Assembly (NCBI RefSeq): GCF_019599465.1
Contig: NZ_RKLR01000006.1
Location: 1-64,000, forward strand
Length of the DNA stretch: 64,000 bases
Direction of reading: 5' to 3'
DNA from: Haloarcula rubra
GTDB lineage: Archaea; Halobacteriota; Halobacteria; Halobacteriales; Haloarculaceae
The position numbers and the translations under genes were made by a program. Each line of letters starts with the position of its first letter. Within the stretch, counting starts at the first letter, position 1. The notes below the pieces were generated by a model. The model saw only the letters and a program-made list of their open reading frames with translations, did no database searches and was not told the origin of the DNA. Of this stretch, positions 53,457 through 61,833 are shown in pieces.

Positions 53457-53562
53457 GGTTCGGCGAGTGTGTGATTACTTATCTTGCCGATAATGCGTCC
53501 GTGCGGCCCAGCCGACTCGGAGAGCGTCGCGCTAACGGAGGCGTACCGGAGGCCGTCGCCGG

Positions 53563-54138
53563 TCAGTCGACGGACGGACGCTCCGGCAACGGGAGAATCC
53601 CGAGTCCGGGACAGTCGTCGGCCCACCAGACCAGCAGCGTCGTGCCGAGCAGCGCGACCTCCAGCGAGAGGAAGAGCAGTCCCCGCGGCGTCCCGAGGAA
53701 GAAGAGGAAGCGGACGAAGTAGTAGAGCGCGTTGTCTAGGAATCCCCCCTGCCCGGAGCTCTGGATGGTCACGAGCGGCCACAGGTAGGCCTCCAGACGG
53801 AGCGGGTTCCCGACGACGACTTGATACATGGCGTCGGCGGGGATGTGGGCGAGGTAGGCGACGCTGAACCCGGTTCCGACCGCCCTGTGCCCCAGTTTGC
53901 CGAGGAGGACGACGACGGCGAGCGACAGCGCCGTCGCGGTGAAGACGGAGTGGGCGACGGAGACGCCGCTCGGGAATAGCTCGAACGTCCACGCGAGCGG
54001 TTTGTCGACGAGATCCGGAAACAGTGCGCCGAACCCGACGGCGAGCGCCGGCAGCGTCCCCGGCGACTCGCCGTACCGGAGGTGGACGTAGCCCGAGTAC
54101 AGCAGGTAACCGACGGCGACGTGTTCCCATGGCCACAT
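53563..54138 (-). CDS. YdjM/DUF457-like membrane-bound metal-dependent hydrolase
   Basis: A 191-residue membrane protein with about five helices. HVAVGYLLYSG and PALAVGFGALFPDLVDKPLA contain the His/Asp positions of the YdjM/DUF457 family (LexA-binding inner-membrane hydrolase family), and VAHSVFTATALSLA and YLAHIPADAMYQV provide further conserved His/Asp. The family is thought to hydrolyse lipid-linked or phospholipid substrates with a metal. Placement in the glycan region suggests processing of a lipid carrier. Confidence 0.82.
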   Translation of the reverse strand: MWPWEHVAVGYLLYSGYVHLRYGESPGTLPALAVGFGALFPDLVDKPLAWTFELFPSGVSVAHSVFTATALSLAVVVLLGKLGHRAVGTGFSVAYLAHIPADAMYQVVVGNPLRLEAYLWPLVTIQSSGQGGFLDNALYYFVRFLFFLGTPRGLLFLSLEVALLGTTLLVWWADDCPGLGILPLPERPSVD

Positions 54139-54236
54139 CGTGGTCAGGCCAGGGCCGGTGTTGGCAGTGCAGTCGTCGGCGTCGAAGCGTCATGTATCGC
54201 GTCGTCGTATCGAGTAGGTAGTATCGTCATTGGAGT

Positions 54237-55235
54237 TCAGGCGACTGTAATCGGCAGTCGGAGCGACTGGTAGGCCGACTCCATCGTCGGGTCGTCGGGA
54301 GCCTGTCCGCGGTAGAGATAGACGACCATCCGCTGGTCGGACCCCCGCATGGAGGGCGACACCTCGAAGTTTACCGTACGCGTCTCGGCGTGGTCGACGG
54401 TCACGGACTGTGCGGCCACGCGGTTGCTCTCTACCACTTGCGCGTCGGCGCCGGTCCCGTTGGTGCGCTGGACGTGGACCACCGCCTCGTACTGCATCTG
54501 TTCGTGCTCCTGGTTGGTGACGTTGACCGAGAGGGTGCGCGTCTCGCCAGCGACGAACTGGGCGGGGTACATCGATTGGGTGTCGCCCGTCACGTTGTCG
54601 GTGTTGACGTAGAACTCCGTGAACCCGTCCTGCTGTGGCGGGTTGACCGCAGCGTACCCGACGCTCGACACCAGCAAGAGCAGACTCACACCGAGGGCGA
54701 CGTTGAACAGGCGGCGTCTGCTGTCCGCCGTCCCGAAGGCGTTGCTCGCGTCGGAGTACGTGACGTTCGAGAGGAACTCGGAAATCTGCGGCGTGTAGCG
54801 CCGCTCGGCCGGCAGTCGGTACCGTCGTATCAGGCCACCCACCGTCAGCAGGAGCGTGAGGCCAGTCGTCCCGAACAGCAGTGGGTACAGCGTGATACCC
54901 CACGGGGTGAAGTTGGCGACGACGGCCACCAGCGGCACGATGAACAGCGTCGTGACGACGGCGAAGACGAACCGTTCGAGGGCGTCGATACCCTCCTTCG
55001 TCGGGAGCGGATTACGCAACCCGCGTTGGTTCTCGTCGAAGGTCCGTACGGCCGAGTTCCCCGCGGCTGGGTAGAGAAACGAGACGAAGGCGTATCCGGG
55101 CAAGACAGTTACGAGCGGTACGACGACGGCGGTCCGGAGTACTCCGGTCACGCCGAACGCGACCGTGAGTACTGCCAGCCCTGTCGCGAACGCGACCAAG
55201 GAGAGGTCGACGTACCATCGGTCCAGCGGTGACAT
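54237..55235 (-). CDS. DUF1616 membrane protein
   Basis: I chose ATG 55235 (332 residues, MSPLDRWYVDLSLVAFATGL). Four helices in the first 150 residues (about 9-27, 32-52, 85-105, 110-130), a fifth near 175-195, then an exported beta-rich domain of about 135 residues (SMYPAQFVAGETRTLSVNVT; EVSPSMRGSDQRMVVYLYRG). PGYAFVSFLYP after helix 2 is the DUF1616 signature. DUF1616 proteins are common in archaeal S-layer/glycosylation regions; AglE- or Agl-type membership is not clear. Several N-x-S/T sequons lie in the exported part. Confidence 0.83.
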   Translation of the reverse strand: MSPLDRWYVDLSLVAFATGLAVLTVAFGVTGVLRTAVVVPLVTVLPGYAFVSFLYPAAGNSAVRTFDENQRGLRNPLPTKEGIDALERFVFAVVTTLFIVPLVAVVANFTPWGITLYPLLFGTTGLTLLLTVGGLIRRYRLPAERRYTPQISEFLSNVTYSDASNAFGTADSRRRLFNVALGVSLLLLVSSVGYAAVNPPQQDGFTEFYVNTDNVTGDTQSMYPAQFVAGETRTLSVNVTNQEHEQMQYEAVVHVQRTNGTGADAQVVESNRVAAQSVTVDHAETRTVNFEVSPSMRGSDQRMVVYLYRGQAPDDPTMESAYQSLRLPITVA

Positions 55236-55329
55236 TGCTACGTCGTACACTCCAACGGGCCCTTATTATTCGTCGGATAAGGCCAATACACCCGAATCGC
55301 GAGACGGACGACTGACAGGTACCCGCGCA

Positions 55330-56247
55330 CTACGCCGAACTCGCCGCGTCCTTGAGACCCGACCCGGCACTCCAGAGGACGCCGGGGAGGTGTCGGGGTT
55401 CGAGGCGAGCGTTCTTGAGGTGCCGCGCGGCGTCGACGAAGTCGCCTTCCTGTAAGTAGAGCTTCGTCAGGAGGAGGTCGTGGGCCGCCTGTACGTCGTA
55501 GCCGTCCCGCTCTGCGGCTCGGACCAGCGAGGCGTGCTTCGCGATGAACTGTTCGTCGGCGCGTTCGACCGTCTCGGCGGGCGGAGAGCCGGTCTCGTGG
55601 CGCGTCACGAGCGGTCGGTCGACGTATCCGAGGTACCCCTCCTGGATGACCCGAAGGAGGAAATCGGGGTCCTGGAAGCGGTCCAGTTCCTCGTCGAACC
55701 CGTCGATGGCACGTGCGACGGACGTCTCGACGAGGAGGGTCGACCCGGCGCCGGAGTGGAGATAGTCGGCGAGAATCTCGCCAGAGAGCTCTTTGCCGCC
55801 TTCCTTCGGGCGGCCGTCGTCGTCGGCTCTCGAGAGGACCGACGCGGCCGCGGACAACAGTTGTCCTCTGGTCCCGTCGAGGTCGTACTCGAAATCGCAG
55901 TAGACCGCGACACACTCGTCGGGAGCGGACTGGTAGCGGGCCAGTTGGCGGCCCAGTTTCTCGGGGTGCCACTCGTCGTCCGAGTCGAGGAACGCGACGA
56001 ACTCACCGTTCACGTGTTCGATACCGGTGTTCCGTGCGACGTTCGCGCCCCGGTTGGTCCCGTGGGTGACCACCCTGAGCCGTGGGTCGTCGTAGCTGTC
56101 GAGGAGTGAGAGCGTCCCGTCGTCGGACCCGTCGTCGACGACGACCAACTCGAAGTCCTCGTAGGTCTGGTCGAGGACGCTGTCGACGGCGCGGGGCAGC
56201 ACGTCAGAGCGGTTATACGTCGGAATGACGACGCTTACGGTCGGCAT
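55330..56247 (-). CDS. GT2-family glycosyltransferase
   Basis: A 305-residue GT-A glycosyltransferase. VSVVIPTYNRSDVLPRAVDS starts it; VVVDDGSDDGTLSLLDSYDD has the DDGS element; VAFLDSDDEWHPEKL contains the D-x-D metal site at about 98-100. A C-terminal helical region (about 235-300) follows without membrane helices. The donor is unknown. It is a soluble, probably peripheral enzyme of the glycan locus. A short gap of 61 bp separates it from the beta-helix gene upstream. Confidence 0.92.
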   Translation of the reverse strand: MPTVSVVIPTYNRSDVLPRAVDSVLDQTYEDFELVVVDDGSDDGTLSLLDSYDDPRLRVVTHGTNRGANVARNTGIEHVNGEFVAFLDSDDEWHPEKLGRQLARYQSAPDECVAVYCDFEYDLDGTRGQLLSAAASVLSRADDDGRPKEGGKELSGEILADYLHSGAGSTLLVETSVARAIDGFDEELDRFQDPDFLLRVIQEGYLGYVDRPLVTRHETGSPPAETVERADEQFIAKHASLVRAAERDGYDVQAAHDLLLTKLYLQEGDFVDAARHLKNARLEPRHLPGVLWSAGSGLKDAASSA

Positions 56248-56307
56248 GTCCGAGCGAACACACCGGGGGGAGTTTATTACCCACCCGATAAGCCGGAACC
56301 CGTCGTC

Positions 56308-57819
56308 TCAGTAGGTCGTCCCGGTGACGGAGACGTCACTGCCGCCGGCGTCCTGAATCCCGTCGGGGAGTTCGTTGTTCTTGATGCGGACGGAGGTGGC
56401 GTCCGGCCCGATGCGAATCGACTCGTCGCCGCTGTAGGAGTCGAGGTAGTTGTCCTCGATCCAGATGTCGTCCCCGTAGGCGGACACCGGGCGGTCTGAA
56501 CAGCGGATGCGACATTTGTAGACGGTGTAGTCCTCACCGAGGAGTGCGAGTCCGCGGCGTTTGCCGCCGCCCCACTGGTCGACAGTCAGCGCCCGGAACT
56601 CACAGTCGTCTCGCTCGCACCGAACCGCGTGACGGAGCTCCTCCCCCGAAGCCCCACCGGCGATACGGCTGTCCTGTACTACGACCGAGCCCCCGTTCCC
56701 CAACAAGCGGAGCGCGTTCGCACTACAGTCGATATCGATTTCTACGTCGACGATAGCGAGTGGGCCCGACCCCGACTTGGCGACGATACCGGCGGCGGGG
56801 ACATCGGCGATGTCGATGTCCGTATCGCTGACGGTGGCGTCGTCGACGTCGTCGAGGAACTGAATCGCGTCACCGTTCGGCGCCGTCAGGTCGACGGAGA
56901 CGTCACGAACCTCGACGTGGTTCGCGTAGTCGAAGCGGAGCGGAATCTGCGCGAGGTAGTTCGGTGAGCGCTGGTCCGTGACGAACTCCGTTCCCGCGAC
57001 GGTTGCCCGGTCGGCCCCGATGCGGACGTTCACCGGCCCGCTGTTCTGGAACAGTCCCCTGACGACCGAGACGGAACCGTCGCCGGTGACGTACAGCCCG
57101 TTGTCGGGATAGTTCCGGACGATGCAGTGTTCCAGTCGCAGCGACCCCGAGTGGTTGTTGACGAGGATACCGGTCGGACCGCGCCAGAGGTCACCCGGCG
57201 TCTGGGTCTGCCAGTCGGCGCCGTCGGAGAGACGGAATCCGTTTACGTGGCCGCTCCCGCTCGCGTCGGTGATGCGGAACAGTGCCGGCCCCCACGTCCC
57301 GCTGTCGTGGCGGCCGATGACGTCGATGTTCTTGACGAACAGCCCGTCCGAGGCACTCACGTGGAACGCACGGATGCCGGTATCGTCCGCTCGCTGGTCG
57401 ACTTCTAAGTTCTTGATACGGATGTCGCGGGCCGGGTCGTAGTACGTGCCGAGTCGGAACAGTCGGTACTGCGGTCCGTCGAAGTCGTAGTAATCCGCTG
57501 GGACGAGCGTAGCGTCGTCGCCGACGAGCCCCACGTTGTCGGCCCCGGACTCACGGATCTGTTCGTCCATGTAGTACCGGCCCGGTGGGAACTTGAGCAG
57601 CGTGTCGTCGCCGATGACGTCCTGCAGTACCGGGCTGACCGATTCCGAACCGCTGGGGTCCGCTCCCGCCTCGACGACGTCGACGACCGTCCGATACTCG
57701 TCTTCGATACCTGCCGCTGTCGCTGTGCCGATGAGTCCAGTGGCAGCCACCCCCCCGCAGACAGACCGGAGAAAGCTCCGCCTACTGGTTTGTGCTGCCG
57801 CTAGGTCGTTGGGTTGCAC
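56308..57819 (-). CDS. Secreted right-handed beta-helix protein
   Basis: A 503-residue exported protein. Tat motif TSRRSFLRSVCGGVAATGLI (about 10-31) ends before AAGIEDEY. The mature part is a parallel beta-helix: repeated 20-25-residue turns with NxG and VxN elements (IRIKNLEVDQRADDTGIRAF, NGLYVTGDGSVSVVRGLFQN, FRALTVDQWGGGKRRGLALL). Such folds are found in pectate lyases, polysaccharide lyases and surface glycan-binding proteins. It lacks obvious catalytic clusters that I could assign. Other genes with related design occur at 61834 and 63626. Confidence 0.83.
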   Translation of the reverse strand: MQPNDLAAAQTSRRSFLRSVCGGVAATGLIGTATAAGIEDEYRTVVDVVEAGADPSGSESVSPVLQDVIGDDTLLKFPPGRYYMDEQIRESGADNVGLVGDDATLVPADYYDFDGPQYRLFRLGTYYDPARDIRIKNLEVDQRADDTGIRAFHVSASDGLFVKNIDVIGRHDSGTWGPALFRITDASGSGHVNGFRLSDGADWQTQTPGDLWRGPTGILVNNHSGSLRLEHCIVRNYPDNGLYVTGDGSVSVVRGLFQNSGPVNVRIGADRATVAGTEFVTDQRSPNYLAQIPLRFDYANHVEVRDVSVDLTAPNGDAIQFLDDVDDATVSDTDIDIADVPAAGIVAKSGSGPLAIVDVEIDIDCSANALRLLGNGGSVVVQDSRIAGGASGEELRHAVRCERDDCEFRALTVDQWGGGKRRGLALLGEDYTVYKCRIRCSDRPVSAYGDDIWIEDNYLDSYSGDESIRIGPDATSVRIKNNELPDGIQDAGGSDVSVTGTTY

Positions 57820-57901
57820 ATCCGAGGAGTGCGACGGGGTAGATTTATTTATGCAGTCCCCTATACAGCCCTAATCGTCCATTTTCTGTCATCAATGGAG
57901 T

Positions 57902-60310
57902 CTATCTCGGGTCCCGTGGTTTCGCTCGTCCGACAAGTAGCGCGCTGAGAGCCACTGACGCCGCCGCAGAGACTGGCTCGAAACCGATAGTCAATATCCC
58001 TGGGTGTAGGAGGCCGTCGTTCGTTGACGTGCTCTCGGTCGTCTGGGTCGTCTCGGACGTCGTCGTGTTCTCGGTGGCCGTCGACGTCGTCGTGGTCGTG
58101 GCTGTCTCGGTGGCCGTCGATGTCGTCGTGGTCGTGGCTGTCTCGGTGGCCGTCGATGTCGTCGCTGTCTCGGTAGTCGTCTGTGTCTCCGTCGTCGTGG
58201 CAGTCTCGGTAGTCGTCTGCGTCTCCGTCTCGGTGTCTGTCGACCCGCCGCCACCGAGGAACCCGTCGTCGCCGTCGTCAGTTTCAGTCTCCGTAGGTGT
58301 CTGTGTCGCCGTCTCCGTCGGCGTCTGTGTCTCCGTCTCGGTCTCCGTGTCTGTCGACCCGCCGCCACCGAAGAACCCACCGTCGCCGTCGTCGGTTTCG
58401 GTCTCCGTCGCCGTTTGCGTCGCCGTCTCTGTCGGTGTCGACGTGCTCAGAGAGCCGTCCTCGTCTGTCTCAGTGGTGGTCGTCACTACTCCACCGCCCT
58501 CTGTCTCACCGCTCGTCGTCGGTGTGTCCGTGGCCCTCTGAGTCGAAGTACCAGTGTTCGAGGACGACTGAGTGTCTTCTGGGACCGGTGTCGTCGCCTC
58601 CGTCGGCGTCTCCGTGGCGTTTCCGGCACCCGGCATCTCCGCCCCACCGTCGGTCACGATGTCCATGACGGCGATGCCAGTCCCCGACGCGAACAGTAAC
58701 AGTCCAACGAGTAGCAACCAGAACTGCCCCCCGTTCGGAATCAGGTCTGGCATGCTGAGACGACTGAGACGGGCGTCGGCCCGTTCCACGGTACTCCCGA
58801 TGGGGTCCGGGAAGGCCGAGAGCAGGTCGACGCACTCTCGTAACTCCAGCGCTCCGGTGAGGAACGCGAACGTGAGGAAGACGGCGAGACCGACCGGCGG
58901 CACCACGACGAGGGCCACGATGCCGCTCGGAAGGAAGGCAGGCAACGACAGGGAGAGGTTCGTCGCGAGATACTGCGGCAGGAGCAGAATCGGCCCCGCA
59001 GCGAGCACCACCGTCAGGCCGACTCGGAGCAGACGTGCGTCGGCGAGCGGGTCGAAGTCGAGTTGTCTCGCGCTCCAGATGTGGAAGAGGAACATCGACG
59101 CGTACCCGACGCTCGTCGCTATCGCGGCCCCCGTCATCCCGTACCGGGGGATGAGCAGAAGGTTGAGCCCGAGGTTGAGGACGGCCGACGCACCCGTGGC
59201 GACGACCGAGTACCGCAAGGTGCCGTGCCCCTCCTCGATAGCGATCGTCGGCCGGACGGCGGCGAACCCGAGAGCCCCCGGTAGGAGGAACAACAGCGGC
59301 GTCACCGCTGGTGCGGCCTTCGCGCCCCAGTACAGCGGGACGACGGTCTCGGCGAGCGACGCGAGGCCGAGCGCCATCACGGTCGTCAACAACAGCGTGT
59401 ACCGCGTCGTCCGTGACGCGAGACTCGCGATTCGGTCTGTCCGGTCCTGTGACCACAATTCCGACGTCGAGTGAACGTAAACTGTCTGTAATGTCATTGG
59501 TACGAACCAGAGGAACTCAGCCAGCGTGAGAGCCGTCTTGTAGTTGCCGACCTGCGTACTCCCGGCGAGCGACTGGAGCATGATGATGTCGACGTGATAC
59601 AGGGACATCTGGCAGACGGTCAGGGCGACGGCCATGGTGTTGTAGGTCAGCATCTGCCGTCGCGGCAGGGACCCCGACGACGTCGGCAGGAATATCGACC
59701 GGAGCGAAACGCGCCGCATCACGAGGCCGACACCGATGACGGCGGCTATCGCGGTGCCGACAATCTGTCCGGCCAGTGCGCCGATGACACCGAATCCGTA
59801 GTACACCAGCGAAATCGCGACGGCGGCGAAGGCAACGTGATAGAGCACTTTCAGCGGTTCCGAGTAGCGCTCGAGGCCGAAGCCCATCAGCGTCCGACGG
59901 GCGTAGGCCCAGAACTGCGCGGCGACGACCATGAACACCATGAGCTTGAAGTACGGCTCGAAAGAGGGGTCGAAGTACCAGGCGACGAGTCCCATCCGGA
60001 CAGCGCCGAGATAGCCCAGCGCACCCAGTGCGGCGAGCAGCGAGGCCATCCGGAAGTAGAACCCCACCACGTTGTCTTCCCAGTCGCTGCTGGTCCGGTC
60101 CTCGGCGACGAACTTCCGAACGCCGTTCGTGATGCCCGAACTGACGAATATCATGAACAGCGCGTGGATGGACATCACCGTCGTGTACTCTCCGAACTGC
60201 GCCGGTCCGAGGAACCGATACAACAGCGGCATCGTCACGAGGGTCACTAGCAGGGTCAGTATCTTCCCGGAGACGACTGAGAGGACACCACTCAGGATAT
60301 TTCGTCGCAT
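57902..60310 (-). CDS. Polysaccharide flippase with long mucin-like C-terminal tail
   Basis: An 802-residue protein. Residues 1-520 form a flippase of the MATE/PST type with about 14 helices (LSVVSGKILTLLVTLVTMPL ... LRLRVGL-type closing helices). This class moves lipid-linked oligosaccharides across the membrane (Wzx-like). After a further helix (about 545-560) an exported Thr/Ser/Glu-rich region (about 570-760) with internal repeats GGGGSTDTETET and TATETATTTTTS follows. A last hydrophobic helix (PGILTIGFEPVSAAASVALS) and a basic end (GRAKPRDPR) resemble archaeal sorting signals. Flippases normally lack such a tail; I read the gene as a fusion, unless the tail is a separate gene joined by frameshift. 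Confidence 0.85.
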   Translation of the reverse strand: MRRNILSGVLSVVSGKILTLLVTLVTMPLLYRFLGPAQFGEYTTVMSIHALFMIFVSSGITNGVRKFVAEDRTSSDWEDNVVGFYFRMASLLAALGALGYLGAVRMGLVAWYFDPSFEPYFKLMVFMVVAAQFWAYARRTLMGFGLERYSEPLKVLYHVAFAAVAISLVYYGFGVIGALAGQIVGTAIAAVIGVGLVMRRVSLRSIFLPTSSGSLPRRQMLTYNTMAVALTVCQMSLYHVDIIMLQSLAGSTQVGNYKTALTLAEFLWFVPMTLQTVYVHSTSELWSQDRTDRIASLASRTTRYTLLLTTVMALGLASLAETVVPLYWGAKAAPAVTPLLFLLPGALGFAAVRPTIAIEEGHGTLRYSVVATGASAVLNLGLNLLLIPRYGMTGAAIATSVGYASMFLFHIWSARQLDFDPLADARLLRVGLTVVLAAGPILLLPQYLATNLSLSLPAFLPSGIVALVVVPPVGLAVFLTFAFLTGALELRECVDLLSAFPDPIGSTVERADARLSRLSMPDLIPNGGQFWLLLVGLLLFASGTGIAVMDIVTDGGAEMPGAGNATETPTEATTPVPEDTQSSSNTGTSTQRATDTPTTSGETEGGGVVTTTTETDEDGSLSTSTPTETATQTATETETDDGDGGFFGGGGSTDTETETETQTPTETATQTPTETETDDGDDGFLGGGGSTDTETETQTTTETATTTETQTTTETATTSTATETATTTTTSTATETATTTTTSTATENTTTSETTQTTESTSTNDGLLHPGILTIGFEPVSAAASVALSALLVGRAKPRDPR
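58029..58470. repeat. Tandem repeats in the flippase tail
   Basis: Two levels of repetition are visible. A 36-bp unit (TCGGTGGCCGTCGATGTCGT plus 16 bp) occurs about three times from 58070. A longer unit carrying CCGCCGCCACCGAGGAACCC occurs at about 58245 and 58365. The repeats are in frame, GC-rich and likely prone to length change. Confidence 0.75.
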
Positions 60311-60521
60311 ATGATGTGTCGTATGTTCGTATCAGTGTGCGCGCAGCCCTCGAGCGGGTCCGCGAGGGAACGGTGAACGTGGAGGGTGACACGCGAGACA
60401 TAGGTTCTGGATGCCTAGTTCCATCTGTCGCACCGTCGTTGGTTTATTATTGAGCGGGTAAGCGTCGGCGCGTAGTCGGTTAGACCCGCGATACGCTCGA
60501 CAACGAACTCGCAGTGTGTCG

Positions 60522-61451
60522 TCAAGCGTATCCGAGGTCACGGAGGCGTTCCTCGACGACTTCGGAGGCGACGTCGTCCGTCTCCGTCGCGGTGGCGTTA
60601 CCCTCGACGATGTCTTTCCGTGGCCCCTCGTCGTAGACGTGCCACGGAATCTTGGTCAGCTCTTCCGTGTGTATCCCGGACGGGTGCCCGTACTCTCGCA
60701 TCGGCAGCGGGAACGCGCGTTCGCCGAACATCTCCCCGTGGTCTGCACTCACGACGGTCTTGCCACGGAGTGAGTCGAGCAGACGCTCGACGTGGGGCAC
60801 GACGACGTCGAGGTTCTCTCGGTATGCCTCCCAGAGAATCTCGTCGTCGATGTCGACCTCGCCGTTCATCACGCGGTTGAAGAAGTCCAGCGAGTCGTTG
60901 TCGAAATGTTCCTGCCCCGTCGGTCCGATGTAGGGGTAGTGGGGCTGGAGGAAGTGAACGAGCAGGCGCTTGTTGGGATACTGCTCGGCCGCGCGCTCGG
61001 TCGCGTCCGCGACAGTCTCCGGTCTGACGGTCCGGAACGTCTCGTCCCAACCGTCTTCCTGCCATATCTCGACGACGTCGTGGAAGTCGACCGAGACGAA
61101 TTCTCGGTCACTCTTGCGGTAGTGCTGCGGGTTCGCGGTGACGTAGACCGTGTCGGTCAAGTCCCGTCCGTCGAAGTACTGATTCAGGAACTCGATGGTC
61201 GAACTCGACCGGGAGTGGCGGTGTTCGAGTGTCCCGGGTAGGTCGACGACGTCCGCGAACGTGTCGTACCGACACGCATCGAGGAGGAGGAGGTTGTCCC
61301 AGTCCTCGTCGAAGAAGTCGACGCGGTCCTGCTGGTCGCCGTACTGCCGCTGGAGGTCGAAGTAGAACTCGTTCAGTCGTCGGACGACGAGATGGGGTTC
61401 GCGAAGGCCCCAGCGTACCTGTTCCGAAAGTGAAGAGCGTGGGCGTTGCAT
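60522..61451 (-). CDS. Sulfatase / alkaline-phosphatase-superfamily enzyme
   Basis: I chose ATG 61451 (309 residues, MQRPRSSLSEQVRWGLREPH), as relatives begin here; an ATG at 61550 adds 33 residues. DNLLLLDACRYDTFADVVDL carries the metal-ligand Asp and the alkylsulfatase-type Cys (DACRYD), which would be the formylglycine or phosphate-accepting position. ADHGEMFGERAFPLPMREYG supplies the second DH metal site and DHG-E motif near 245. QPHYPYIGP is a conserved element. The enzyme likely adds or removes sulfate or phosphoglycerol groups on surface glycans. Exported or membrane-facing topology is not evident. Confidence 0.85.
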   Translation of the reverse strand: MQRPRSSLSEQVRWGLREPHLVVRRLNEFYFDLQRQYGDQQDRVDFFDEDWDNLLLLDACRYDTFADVVDLPGTLEHRHSRSSSTIEFLNQYFDGRDLTDTVYVTANPQHYRKSDREFVSVDFHDVVEIWQEDGWDETFRTVRPETVADATERAAEQYPNKRLLVHFLQPHYPYIGPTGQEHFDNDSLDFFNRVMNGEVDIDDEILWEAYRENLDVVVPHVERLLDSLRGKTVVSADHGEMFGERAFPLPMREYGHPSGIHTEELTKIPWHVYDEGPRKDIVEGNATATETDDVASEVVEERLRDLGYA

Positions 61452-61833
61452 GTGCTCCGACGTAGCAGTACTGGTCCCAATATTATGCGCCTGATAGTGC
61501 CTCGGGTTCACAAACCAGTCCCGCAGGAGCCTTGGAACGGTGTTAAGCATTTGCCTAGACCACTTCCCATCGGCGGTTTCCGGCGTTTGGAACGGATAGC
61601 CGCCGATAGAGCATGGGTCGGCTCCACGCCCAGATACCGTCTCGGAGCGAGGGTATCATATGTAAAAACCACAGACAGCGGTGGTTTTCTCTCCTCGTCT
61701 CGTGCAATATCCGTCGTATTTGATGGTCGAGCAGGGTATTCGAGCAGATATCCATGGGGGTAGACGGTCCTGAGTATCAAATATGATTCTTAGCAGGCAG
61801 ATAATGAAAATAGTATTACGATTAGCACCATCC
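61452..61833. other. Intergenic stretch between divergent genes
   Basis: About 380 bp. If the longer sulfatase start at 61550 is used, the gap shrinks to about 280 bp. AT-rich TATTATGCGCC near 61482 and CAAATATGATTC near 61777 may hold promoters for the two sides. No gene seen; a short open frame from 61783 precedes the chosen start of the next gene. Confidence 0.35.

Noticed and set aside
58029-58470. CRISPR-like or minisatellite array outside genes
   Set aside because: Units are in frame within the flippase tail and encode low-complexity protein.
58029-58541. Plus-strand Val/Ser-rich open frame
   Set aside because: It is antisense to the flippase's Thr/Glu-rich tail.
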